Source: Hypsibius dujardini
Taxonomy: Eukaryota; Tardigrada; Eutardigrada; Parachela; Hypsibiidae
Assembly (NCBI GenBank): GCA_001579985.1
Contig: LRSR01010030.1
Location: forward strand, 1 to 34,716
DNA: 34,716 bases
Reading direction: 5' to 3'
This document shows positions 11,005 to 22,029 of the stretch, in pieces; positions within the stretch are counted from its first letter, which is position 1, and the number at the start of each line of letters is the position of its first letter. The notes under the pieces are model-generated. The model was not told the origin of the DNA. It searched no databases and saw only the letters and a program-made list of their open reading frames with translations. A program made the translations under genes and the position numbers.

Positions 11005-11221
11005 GTCATTTGTGGATACCGATGACGAGGGAGATAAAGATCATGCTTTATCTCTCCATCTCCAATTGGTGGATGAAGTTCGCCGAGAACAGATCCATTT
11101 CGAGAGCGAGGCTCTTGAGTCAGAACTAATAGGCAAAGCATTCTACCTTGTGCATCATTTTACTGGTCGTGAGATAGAATTTGTCCCCTCGGTTCGCCAG
11201 CTGGTGGAGGACCAAGAAAAA
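11005..11221 (+). CDS. Exon-like open segment of unknown identity
   Basis: Bounded by an acceptor (ATAAATTTCAG at 11004) and a donor (GAAAAA|GTAAGC at 11221). It is open for 72 codons after one leading base and is rich in Glu/Asp/His; the start reads SFVDTDDEGDKDHALSLH. No domain is recognised. Its end is in phase 0, while the next exon-like block (11398) needs one carried base, so the two do not join cleanly. It may belong to the transposon remnant downstream or to an undetected gene. Confidence 0.3.
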
Positions 11222-11397
11222 GTAAGCAGCATGGGCCAATGGCAGCTATTTAAATAGTAATGAAATACTTCAGTCATTCCTCGCACTAGCTGAACTATTC
11301 AAAACTAGTGGATCGAAATGGTTGCAAACTTCATCGTGGAGATAATTTGCATGGGAGGTTTATATTAATTCTTGCAACCTGGTGTTGTTACTTGCAG

Positions 11398-13546
11398 GTA
11401 ACCGTTATAAAGGATACTGGATCACCGAAGATGGTGCAGAGTCGGATGCGTTTTCACCGATGTATGCGACTGATTTACCGGCTCAATCGAAGGAGAAGTT
11501 GAGAAGCGCGACTCAGGCTCTGAAAGGTGAGATGCCATTCAAAATGGTTGCAGCATCATTTGGCGTTTCTGTGGGTGCAATTCATCGGCAGTACAAGAGA
11601 GATTACGTCCATTCCATCGCACCAACGGTATCGTCAACACCACCGCGCAAGCCACTGGAGTTGGCGCTAGAGGACATTGCGTCAGGATATTCGGTACGCA
11701 AAGCTGCATCTAAATACGGCATTCCTCGGTCTATGTTGGAGCGGTACTGGACGAACCCTAACAGGAAGAAATTCGAGGCTAAAATGAAATTCTCCTAAGA
11801 TGAAGAACTCGCCATTGCTGAACTTCTCCTCTGCTGCGCGGAAATGGGTGTGCCATTAAACAAGCCTATCTTAATGACAGTTGTCTTCGACTTTCAGAGG
11901 AAAAATGGTGAGTGGAATGGAGTCAGCTATGTTTTTTTTTAGGAATTGAAACACACAGGCAACCATGCAAACAAACAGACAAAAAGAGGGACGGATAAAC
12001 GAAAAGACAGAAAATCAGACAAATAGACAGAAAGACAGACAGACAAACAACAGACAAGTTTCAAAAATAGTCAAGTTATCAAAACTATAAAAGTTATCAC
12101 GCCTGTCCAGTTTTCACCAGTTCGTTCCTAGTTCAGTAAAAACGAAGTGGAGTTGTTTGCTGAATTTATGTACCACATTACGTTTTTTGATGATACTGCT
12201 GGAATTATTTAAACTTTAATAACATAATTTAAGAGGCCGCGAATTAAACTCAGCTCAAATCATGCTTGTAAATAAAACAATTTAAGGGCTTTTTTCACAA
12301 TTTTTTGTATTCAATTACAGTAAGCACTCAGTTTACAAAAACATTCACAGAAAACCGGTTTAGGTGCAGTCTGTTATGTATGATTACAATGAACTGAAAT
12401 TGTAAGTTCCATTGTATGAACCGGATTAAATTATTGTTTTGTTTTTTACAGAACGTGATTTTTTTTGTAAACATTGGAGCCATTTATCCCTTCAACTTCT
12501 CGTGGTCTGCGCAGATGCGAAGAAATCAGGTCTTAATATTCAGCTGGTGTGCTTACCGTCGGGACAAACGGCACGTCTCCAGCCGTTCGGCAAAGCCGTG
12601 CTCGGGGGTGTGAAGGCAAGGTGGCGGCAGCATCTCCAGAAACTCCACACGTCAGTCATGGCCAACCCTGTAGGTTGTTTTTTTTACTTGTATTTTACCT
12701 TTTGCAGAAAATAGTTAGTAGTAGATACGTCACTTACTTATTTCATAATTTTAATCAATGTTGTTTATATAACATGTTTAAATTTAAATATTTATTAGGA
12801 TAAATTAAATCCACCTACCAATTAGGCTTAAATAAAACACTCATTATATTACATTTTCAACATTAAAATTGATGTATTTCTTTCAAATAATAATACGCAT
12901 GTCTTTTAACTTTAAAGTGGATGTATGTATTTATTTCAAATAAAAATACGTAGATCTCTAATATAGTAGTTTGTTTGTTGTAGATGCTGTTATTATTTTT
13001 TAGCTTGGTAAAAATACATTTCCAGCACATCTCACGGAATTGTGGTCGTAAGCCAATCTGTCGGGGAGCATGAGGGACGGATTTCAGCAGACCAGAATCT
13101 ACCCGTTTAGTCCAGAAGTCATTCGACGGACCGTCCATGCGTCCGCTAAAGTAGACGCCTCTTCCCTTGCGGCTTCCACCTACTCACCCCAAAAACGCCG
13201 ACTTCGTGAGGTTTTAAGCGTGATGAACATTCCAGTAGAACTCCAAAGAGGCGTTTTGGACCATGCAGATAGGTTAACACGCGGATTATCACCGGGAATG
13301 CATGCTGCTGTTGATTTAGTAGCTATGCTACGACGGGATGGCCTAGGCGACCAACAGAAAAGAAAAAGGCATATGCGCTTCGGCCGGTCCCCGCGGAGCC
13401 CAAGAAACTTCGTCAAGGAAGCAAGGCTACTCCAAACGTATTGCTCCCGAGCCCTTCGGAGCAACCCAGTGCACGCCGCCGCGTGGCCAAGCCAAAACTG
13501 GTTTCCACCGTTGCAGTACTCAAAAAAAGAAGGGGAAGGAAGCTGA
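11398..13546 (+). pseudogene. Broken pogo/Tigger-like (CENP-B/jerky type) DNA transposase
   Basis: Four pieces lie in the order expected of a pogo-family transposase. First, 11398-11798 has two helix-turn-helix segments, around 11486-11597 (KMVAASFGVSVGAIHRQY) and 11659-11750 (SVRKAASKYGIPRSMLERYW). It is broken by TAA at 11796. Second, after that stop the same frame continues with DEELAIAELLLCCAEMGVPL, typical of the region after the DNA-binding domain, to a GTGAGT at about 11909. Third, about 12470-12672 carries the catalytic-domain landmarks HWSHLSL, LVCLPSGQTARLQPFGKAV and VKARWRQ. The aspartate expected just before HWSHL is not seen. Fourth, 13070-13546 carries GFQQTRIYPFSPEVI, the usual block after the catalytic core. 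The in-frame stop, out-of-phase joins and missing catalytic residue argue for a dead copy. Confidence 0.75.
11945..12060. repeat. Degenerate CAGA/CAAA microsatellite
   Basis: Runs of ACAGACAAA and ACAGACAGAC type sequence lie between two transposase fragments, probably post-insertion simple-sequence growth. Confidence 0.75.
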
Positions 13547-13897
13547 TGAAACAGGATCTGTCGGTGCGGAGAACATACCACTCTTGTGTGATCATTAGAT
13601 TGTATACCGATTCAGAATCTCCATGATCAGTTTTTATTGAAAAAGCAGCCAAGGAGCTGCTTTTCTCGCATATCTGCTCGCTAATTGTGTGCATCAGTCT
13701 TGTGAGTGGCCCATGTGGGTTGAGATTAGCGAAGGAGACACAGCCTCAGGTAAGCCAAGGGGCGTGTCCTCATATCATCGTTGCAAGGGCGTGCAAAACC
13801 AGGGAGATTAGCGAGTTTGAATTAGCAAAATAATCGCTGCTAATAAGCGAACATTGAATACCCTTATTGATTCAATTGTTGATGTGCGTATTGAGAA
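13547..13897. other. Intergenic between transposase remnant and short inverted-end element
   Basis: No coding potential is recognised and no obvious terminal inverted repeat of the 11.4-13.5 kb transposase remnant was found here. Confidence 0.4.
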
Positions 13898-13899
13898 TA

Positions 13900-14555
13900 C
13901 TGTAAAGTCCCGACCCATTCGTGGCACTTTTGGACCCCCCCCCCAGTAAATCAGACCCGGTGGGCCAAAACAACTGTTACGCTTCAATCGATCAATTAAG
14001 CACTTATTATTATTTCTCCCCTACTTGCTGACCGAAAATTTCGGAACTGTACAAATATCAATCAATCGAGCAATATCAATATACAACTTTATTTCATTTA
14101 CAAATCTGACTTCATCTCTTCACCGTCACCAGATCCTTCACCAAACTCCTCCTCGGCAAAAAATCTCATTTCTAAAAAGTCTTGATTTTCAACACACGAT
14201 CACTTCATCGCCGATTTCACCGCTGATTTGATTCCTGTCTATTATTTCGGCTTTGAACAAATTTGAACGGCGGAAGCGATTAAGGGTCCTTTTTCTTTCT
14301 TCTTCGGTGTAGCGATTACGACGGCCCACCTTTTTTTTTTAAATTTAAGAAAACGCAAAAAAACGAGCGCGAATCAATCGATCGACTGCAGAAAGATGAA
14401 AGAAAGAAGGATGAAAACTGTAACTGTGAACTGCTTACGCAATCAATCAATCGATAAGTGCGGTCTTGTGGTTCGCACATTTTTGCAATCAATCAAAATG
14501 GTCGCTTATTACTGTGTGATGACGTAGGCGCCACGGATGGGTCGGGACTCCACTG
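13900..14555 (-). mobile_element. Short inverted-end DNA element (MITE-like), flanked by TA
   Basis: The left end at 13900 reads CTGTAAAGTCCCGACCCATT. The right end, reverse-complemented from 14555, reads CAGTGGAGTCCCGACCCATC. The ends match at 22 of 26 positions, and each is bordered by TA (13898-13899 and 14556-14557), as in the Tc1/mariner-pogo superfamily. The minus strand inside holds coding-like pieces: an Arg/Glu-rich run NRYTEEERKRTLNRFRRS near 14330-14270, then an acidic tail EEEFGEGSGDGEEMKSDL ending in TAA at 14100-14098. AATAAA follows on that strand at 14093-14088. This looks like an internally deleted derivative retaining the two ends of a transposase gene. The parent is not identified. 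Confidence 0.6.
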
Positions 14556-15830
14556 TACCGTATGCTCGGGATTTCAAGGGATAGATAAGCCCCGCCTCCC
14601 TCGATACGGCCCTGCACTCGATTGAACGCTCACTCTGATACACTCTTCTCTGATTGGCTGAATTCGTACAGCTTACTCGTTGTGCTCGATTGATTGATTG
14701 TAGAGTCGTGCTTTTCCGTATATTTCTCCCTACAGTGCTTAGATTGGTGAAGGGTTAATTTGGTGATTAGGCACGGCCCGGGCTGGTTAAAATTTACGGG
14801 TACGTATAAATTAAGCGCATTAAAAATTCGGTTGCTCTTGTTATGTGCGACCATTGAACAAAATCTTCATGTGCTCTTCAAGTGTTCGCCGTTCGGTCTC
14901 TCGACTCAAGTGTGTGTGTTTTTTGCACATCCAAAATTAGCCGGACACAAGGCGGGGAACGGGAGGCGCGTCACTCACAAGGCAAACAGCTGGCTAGACA
15001 GGCAGACAGACAGGCACGGAGTCACGAGTCGAACGCGTGTTTTACTTCCGGTATGAGGAGAGCGCTAAATGAGACCTGCAACAACGCAAACAATTTGGCC
15101 AAATAATTTAATTTATTTTACATTTTTTCAGGCAAATTAATTACTCGTTGTTTTTATTGTACCATTTGGCGAACTTTCCAAGGACTCTCTTAAATCGAAT
15201 CTGATTACTTGGCAGAAAAGAAACATGGAAGATTGAAAAGTAGGGGAACATTCAGCACGTTCCCCGCGCAACGCAGTGTCCGCTCAACAAATCAATCAAA
15301 GAGCCTAGCTGTTTGATTAACCTGAACACGTGGCCAAAATCGTGAGCCGATAAAGTTGACATTGTAGGCCCAATAGCATGGTAGGAGTAAGTCCCACTGG
15401 GATATGCGCTTGATTGAGTGGAGAACGTGTCAGCTCGGAGTTTTGGCCACATCCAGGGACCTGATTTTTATTCCTTCCTCCCCGGTCGCGTTTTCTCCTC
15501 TTTTCTGCGTCCGCACGTCCTCGAATTAATTGTTACACCTGGTCGTTTTGAATTGTGCGGTACGAGAGAATAATTTTTCTCCGCACGAAGAAGGGTAAAC
15601 TGATCATTTCATCGAGGAAAGAGCGATTCCCCTGTCAACTTCGCATGTAAGTCGGTTTTTTTTTGAATCGCTCTATAAGAAAATTCGGTTATGCAGTGAG
15701 TGTTTTTGTGAAGTTGAAACATCTGTAATCTGTGAATGAAACCAATCAGACGCACAGTTTTTGAGCGGAGATGAGAGACAAAAAGGAAATTCAGTCCAAC
15801 CAATAAACATTCAATACATCAATCAATCGA

Positions 15831-15964
15831 TGTGGTCGGTCAATTAGTTCTTTGTGTGCAGCAATCAATCAATCAATCAATCGATGTGGGCGGTCAATTA
15901 GTTCTTTGTAAGCAGCAATCAATCAATCAATCTATGGGGCGGTCAATTAGTTCTTTGTGTGCAG

Positions 15965-15995
<31 letters not shown>
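15831..15995. repeat. Tandem repeat, three units of about 50-54 bp
   Basis: The block GGTCAATTAGTTCTTTGT starts at 15838, 15892 and 15941. Each copy is followed by a variable number of AATC tetranucleotides, so it is a composite minisatellite/microsatellite. Confidence 0.9.
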
Positions 15996-16352
15996 ATTTG
16001 GTGCACATGGTTCACTATTTATAGCATTTTTTCCCGCCTCTCGCAATGTTTAAGTCGCCTCAGTTAGCATTGGGAGTGTTTAATTTCAGAAAATATTTCT
16101 CTTTTATCATCCGATTGCAGAACGTTATTTGTGAAGTGAGGTGGCTGGCACTAGCATGAAAAGTTGTTTCAAAGCATTAAATCAATGAAGCAATCAATCA
16201 ATCAATCAATCGAGTAATCTCTTGTTGACGTTCTGCGACTGTGTAGTCAATCAAGCGGAAGCACAATCAATCAAACGCGACTCGCTTGGTGCTTAATCAA
16301 TCAAGCAATCAATCAATGGAAGCTTCCACTTTTTAATTCTTGGATAATGAGG

Positions 16353-16386
16353 CTTTTCCTCCCGCAGATTTCTACCGCATCTCAAA
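16353..16386 (+). promoter_or_regulatory. Acceptor-like site just upstream of the GOT2 start
   Basis: A pyrimidine-rich run ending in CCCGCAG (AG at 16366-16367) sits 19 bases before the ATG. It could be the 3' splice site for a non-coding first exon or for a spliced leader. Neither can be told apart here. Confidence 0.4.
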
Positions 16387-17224
16387 ATGGCCCTCCTGAA
16401 CTGTCGTCTGACCGGTCCGCTCCTCAAGAGCATACTCCAGCGGGAAAGCAGTCGTGTGATGATGTCCGCGTCGGTGGCGACGAAGCCCGCCCACGAAAAC
16501 GACGGCGCCGCTCTCACCTGGTGGTCCCACGTTAGTCCACTACCCCCATCTTACATTTCATAATACTTTGAAATAAACTTTTAAAAAAAATATAAAAATA
16601 AAGATTGAAGTAAATTAAATAAATAAAAGTATTAAAATATGTATCCTATGCAGTAAGTAATACTAACAGACAAGGAAGATATATAATAATTAATACTAAT
16701 AATTATATAATAAATGTGTTTATAAAAAACGTTTAATTAATAAGAAAAAGTAATATTTGGAGCTTGTAAAATTCAATTTTAAATATGATATCCTATTACT
16801 TAAATTTACTTTTGAGACTGCAAAATATAAGAGCCCCGCTCTCGATCATGAAAAAAAAATATATTTAAATAGAGAACTAATTTTTATTTTGAAGAACATG
16901 CCATATTTTTTGGGTGTGAAATGAAATATCCTAAAACTTCAGTAAATTTTGAGACTCAACTCTCCGAAGACAGGGTATTTTGGGGACACGTTCTTCGTGC
17001 TATTTTTAAGCTAGAATATGAATGTTCTTCATTCTTCATACATAATTATCTCATTTTTTGGGGATTTTTTAGGTCGAGCTTGGACCGCCGGATGCGATTC
17101 TGGGTGTGACGGAAGCGTTCAAGAAGGATAAAAGCCCCAACAAGATGAATTTGGGCGTGGGAGCCTACCGTGATGACAACAACAAGCCCTTCATACTTCC
17201 CAGTGTTATCAAGGTCTGAGCGAA

Positions 17225-17263
<39 letters not shown>

Positions 17264-18422
17264 GGCAGACAGATAGTAGCTTGAAAACGAGCTTTTTTCT
17301 GACTGCAGGCAGAAAATCACATTCACTCCCAAGGACTGGACAAGGAGTACGCGCCCATCACCGGTGTGGCTGACTTCAACAAGGCCGCCGCTGTGCTCGC
17401 CTTCGGGAAGGATAGTCCTGTGATTCGCAATGGCTTGGTTCGTGCTGTTTGAGCTGAAGCAACCAGAAGCGACTCTGGGTTTAATCAACAACCTTTTCTC
17501 TTAGAATGTGACGACTCAAGCCATTTCTGGCACCGGAGCTCTCCGTCTGGGAGCTGCTTTCCTTGTAAGTATCCACTCCACTCCACTCCGCTAATTCCAT
17601 TTTATTTTTAGATTAATGTCTGATTTGTGTGAGTCAGTCGCTGGGTGGTTGATTGATTAATTGCTTACTTCATATGCAGTCGTCGATTGATCGATTGATT
17701 GATTGGCAGGAGAACCTCAGTTAACTCACTTCGCCTCGTCTTGGCCCTGTGTCGTTCTGCTTGCTTTTGCTGAATCGTGACAAGGTGTGTTTTTGATTTT
17801 TAGGAGAAATTTTTCAAAGGCAATAAGGAGGTCTACATGCCTACACCGACATGGGGAAATCATATTCCCATTTTCAAGTAAGGAACGAAACCATCTGCCT
17901 CTGTCTGCATGTCTGTTTATCTGTCTGCCTGTTTGTCTGTCAGTCTCTCTGTCTGTCAGTCATTCAGTCGATCCCCCTAACGTGCCTATGTGTTTTTCTT
18001 TACGCAGACATGCCGGCCTTGCCGTCAAGCAGTACCGCTACTACGACCCGAAGACGTGTGGATTCGACCACGTCGGCGCGCTCCAAGATCTGGCTGTACG
18101 TCACTGCCTTGCTGCTTGAGTTTGCTGGTTAACTTCTCGCAAAGCATATTTTTACGTTACAGAAACTCCCCCTTCAGTCGATTGTCTTGCTCCACGCTTG
18201 TGCTCACAACCCTACAGGTTGGTTATGCAGATAGTTTGCCCAATCAAACAGCCAGGTAGACGGACAGTCATTCGGCTAGACAGACAGACCGGACGCAGAT
18301 AGCCAGGCACACCGGCAGAGAGTCAGACATAATAGACAGATAGGCACTCACTCATGCAGACAGCAACACAGACTGGCAGACTGGCAGACACACAGACAGG
18401 CACACAGACAGACACACAGACA

Positions 18423-18481
<59 letters not shown>

Positions 18482-19764
18482 ACACAGACAGACACACAGA
18501 CACACAGACAGGCAGACCGGCAGAGAGTCAGACATATTAGACAGACAGACAGACAGACAGGCAGGCAAACAGATTAACCGACTAGTGATTATACGCTCGG
18601 ATTGGTAGCAGTAAGATGTTTTGAATGGCAGATGTCTTAAGATGCCGCCGTTATTTACAGGTGTTGATCCCAAGCCCGAACATTGGGCCGAAATTTCGAA
18701 GATCCTCAAGGTAGGCTGCCACTGACGGCATTGGCCGAAAATGGAATAGACTTTCATGATGGGTTTCATTTGTTTTCCATTCTCTTGCATATTAGAACCG
18801 GAACGCTTTCGTGTACTTCGACATGGCTTATCAAGGCTTTGCCAGCGGCTGCACCGATAAGGACGCCCAGGCGGTCCGGCAGTTCGTCAAGGACGGTCAC
18901 AAGATTGTTCTGGCGCAGTCTTTTGCCAAGAATATGGGCCTCTACGGTGAGCGGGTGGGTGCTTTTTCGGTTGTCTGCAACGACCAGGAAGAGGCCAAGG
19001 CGGTGGAGAGTCAAATCAAAATCCTCATCCGGCCAATGTACTCCAATCCGCCGGTGCATGGCGCCAGAATTGCCTCGACAATCCTCAACACACCCGACCT
19101 CCAGGCAGAATGGTAAATAGGCTCTCTATCCTATTGTCTGTCAACCTCTTAAGTGGTTTTTCCAATTCTGTATGTCCTATGTCTGTCTGTCTGTCTATCT
19201 GTCTGTCTGTCTATCTGTCTATCTGTCTGTCTGTCTGCATGTCTGTCTGACTGTCTGCCTGCCTGCCTGTGTGTCTGACTGACTGACTGTCTGTCTGTTT
19301 GTCTGTCTGTCTGTGTGTTTGTCTGACTGTCTGTCTGTTTGTCTGTCTGTCTGTTTGTGTGTTCGTCTGTCTGTCCTTCATGTCTGTTTCTGCTTAGGCT
19401 GAAGGATGTGAAAGGCATGGCCGATCGCATCATCAAGATGCGCACACTGCTGGAAGACGGTCTGAAGCGCGAAGGTTCCACGAAGAACTGGAAACACATC
19501 ACCGATCAGATTGGCATGTTTTGCTTCACCGGTCTTACTCCCCCACAAGTAAGGCACCATGTTGTTGAATGTGCCCTCCACGGCCTGATGTGACATTTTT
19601 CAGAGCGAAAATTGCAATATTTATTATTTTCGCGCGTCTAGGTCGAGCGGTTGACGAAGGAATTCTCTGTGTTCCTCACAAAGGACGGTCGTATCTCGAT
19701 GGCCGGTGTGACGTCCAAGAACGTTGACTACCTAGCGCACGCCATTCATGAAGTGACGAAATAA
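16387..19764 (+). CDS. GOT2: Aspartate aminotransferase, mitochondrial
   Basis: Eleven exons join in phase: 16387-16530, 17073-17213, 17309-17437, 17505-17564, 17804-17877, 18008-18095, 18163-18217, 18661-18710, 18796-19112, 19398-19548, 19642-19764 (443 aa). The enzyme is a PLP-dependent class I transaminase interconverting aspartate/2-oxoglutarate and oxaloacetate/glutamate in the matrix. Residues 1-35 are a basic, Asp/Glu-poor transit peptide. Family landmarks are all present: [12 protein letters not shown]; Trp175 in PTWGNH; Asn228 in HACAHNPTG; Asp256 and Tyr259 in [10 protein letters not shown]; the PLP lysine Lys292 in [14 protein letters not shown]; Arg300 for the cofactor phosphate; Arg326 in RPMYSNPP and Arg420 in DGRISMAG for substrate carboxylates. 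Motifs match the mitochondrial rather than cytosolic isoform. Intron boundaries are all GT..AG. Several introns carry CTGT or CAGA repeats. The enzyme looks fully functional. Confidence 0.97.
17225..17273. repeat. (CAGA)n microsatellite in GOT2 intron 2
   Basis: About twelve near-perfect ACAG units fill half of a 95-base intron. Confidence 0.95.
18240..18565. repeat. Composite CAGA / CA microsatellite in GOT2 intron 7
   Basis: CAGA-type repeats surround a nearly pure CA run at about 18424-18486. The acceptor for exon 8 lies at 18660. Confidence 0.95.
19172..19385. repeat. (CTGT)n microsatellite in GOT2 intron 9
   Basis: The tract consists of CTGT units with occasional CTAT, CTGA and CTGC variants and runs almost to the acceptor at 19397. 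Confidence 0.95.
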
Positions 19765-19794
19765 ATATTAGGAGGCGTGTGTTGTTTCTTTCTC
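19760..19794 (+). promoter_or_regulatory. Putative poly(A) signal overlapping the GOT2 stop codon
   Basis: AATAAA occupies 19760-19765, so the TAA stop (19762-19764) lies inside the hexamer. A GT-rich stretch (GTGTGTTGTTTCTTTC) follows at about 19777-19792, where a downstream element would be expected. This would give a 3' UTR of only about 10-25 bases. Confidence 0.5.
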
Positions 19795-22029
19795 AACTGG
19801 TGGCGATATTTATCCTTCTCATTTTGTTGTGGACGCTTTTTTTCTCCTTCCTGTCTGGAGCATCCGGTACTCTGTCCCCGCGTTGAGTTTACCATTACTC
19901 TCGTACCTCGTGGTACATGGAGAGCTTGTCTGACCCTGGATGTTGACAACAATCGGGCTGCTTCAACGTGCAGGACGTCGGAATCGGAAGAAGAGAAAAA
20001 AATTAAAAAAGAAAAAGTTTATAAAACATTTTAAGAAAGTAACAAAAAATCTTATCTAAATAAGTAATAGATTGCTAATGCACAACCAGTCAAAGTTTCA
20101 GTAAAATCAATTGGTTAGTCGCAGTTACTCGTCCGTATATACCCGTACATACCGGGTAAAACTTACTTTTTGGAATAGCTGTTTTTTAATGATACACTGC
20201 GCCCGCCTGATGTTATCCGATCTATTATTATTTAAAAAGCCCTATTTAAGACGAATATTTTGCAATTATCAGAATTTTAAAAAATATTCAGTGAGCCATG
20301 TTTTTCACATTCTTATGAATCCAAAAAGTGGAGAAGAATGTCCCAGTTTTTATTTTTTCAAACATTTAAAAAAATTCAAAACTGAATAAATTTTGAGACG
20401 TCTCCGACATCTTCCCTGTAGCCGCGGCACTGGGCTTCACTCAGAGAACCTTTAAGCCATCTACCAACGTTTTTCTGATCCTCGGTAATTTTGCTAACTT
20501 AGTTACAAAATATTTTTGACAAAAATGCAGTTCAAGAGTTGCAGCCCTGTGTCCAAAAGTGCCACCGCTGATTTTAAAATTTCGTCCCAAACTTCCACTC
20601 TGAAGAGCAACTAATTTTTTTCTGCACCTAGCCATAAAAATGAAAACTTTTCTCAATAGAACTAATAACCCACTAAGTTTTCTAGAAAATGGCCTTTTAG
20701 GTTTGTTGCTCGCTTCCATAATTTGATCTAGCGATGCGATAACAATCTGCCCGCGGGCAATTTTCTACACAGAAAAACAATGGAGCGGAACATCGCGTTA
20801 TTCTGATGACCTTCTGAAAATTCAAATCAGCCTCTTTTCGGTGGAGAGCAACAAAAATCGGCAACGGCGCTTTAAAAGCCTACTAAATTTGTGACATTTT
20901 GATCAAAGTAAGAAGTTTTAATTATTGCCCGTTGCGAGGCCAACTGCATGAGAATATTTTGCAAAAAGTAAGCTCCTACCCGGTATATTTGTACGCCCGT
21001 ATATACCGTTACGTACGTACGTACGTCCGTATATATCCGTACGTAAATACGTTACACCCGTACGTATACACCCGTACGTACATACGTACGCCCGTACGGC
21101 CGTATATACCCGTGCGTATGTATGTATGGGCGAGTATGGATCGATACCCACGGTCACTGACATGCCGCGCGCAACTTTTACTTCATGGCATTTACATACC
21201 ACGCCATACGGGTACGGTAACACACATCGCTCATCATCACGCCGGAGCCGGAAGCAGAGCAATTCTGAGTTCCAATTGGAGTGCCACCCCCATCGGCCCC
21301 CTAGATGGCGCCCTGTGATGGGCGCGGCCCCCTGACAACATCTCCAATTCCTACTCCAAATTCCAACTCCAATAATTAGGCTGTTTCCAATTCCAATCCA
21401 AAGTACTTATCCAGCTGATGCTTCCGGTGGAATTATGGAATACCCCTATTGGCAGTGTAATCAGTTCAATCAAATCTCTAATGGAGGTGGAGTTAATGAA
21501 TTGAAACTTATATATTCCATTTCCATTCCCCGTTCCCGTTGTGTTCCATTTTGGTCCCGGACGGTGGAAGTGGTAGGGTGGAAAACTGTCGCGCCTGAAA
21601 GTTCATCCGGTTCGGTAACTCTTTAATTGAAAGTGAACGTAAATGAACAGGCGCAAGGAGAGAGAAGGGTCGTGGAATAAAAAAATCGTCTTACGAAAAA
21701 CGTCCTCTCCTTCCCCCTTCTTTTTCCTGTTTCTCTCTTTTCACCTCCCGTTTCGTTTCCCCCCACGCTTCCCGCAGAGTGTGCCTACAAATTCCCCGCA
21801 ATGCCCCCCCATCCCTCCGGCAAATTTCCTCGGCCACATTGAGAGGATTTTTATTGCGTAGAAGCGGAAGAGGGAAAAAAAGGGAAAAATATTCCCGACG
21901 TCCTCAACTTCTCCGGTCGCGTCGGCTCACTTCCCCCTTTCAGATTAGCCCTCTGTTGGACTTTTTCGAATCCCCACGATTCGGCCCATCGCAACGTTAA
22001 TCATCCATTCCGGGGTATTTCACGTTTTG
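19795..22029. other. Intergenic region between GOT2 and Gs-alpha
   Basis: No exon is recognised. A-rich sequence lies near 19980-20035 and short A/T tracts near 20270-20380. A CGTA-based repeat occupies 20985-21128. Low-complexity TTCCAA-type sequence occurs around 21335-21400 and 21500-21535, and pyrimidine-rich sequence at 21700-21840. Confidence 0.45.
20985..21128. repeat. CGTA/CCGTATA-based degenerate repeat
   Basis: Runs such as TTACGTACGTACGTACG, TACACCCGTACGTATACACC and CGTATATACCCGTGCG form a highly self-complementary tract unlike the surrounding DNA. Confidence 0.85.

Larger units (their letters stand above)
14558..16386. other. Upstream region of the aminotransferase gene
   Basis: No coding exon is recognised. 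It contains several ATCAATCA tracts (15830-15995, 16190-16320) and a dispersed-repeat copy at 16124-16185. Promoter elements cannot be assigned by eye. Confidence 0.4.

Noticed and set aside
15831-16320. ATCAATCA tracts as a CRISPR-like array
   Set aside because: Irregular tetranucleotide microsatellite in an animal genome, with no constant repeat/unique spacer pattern.
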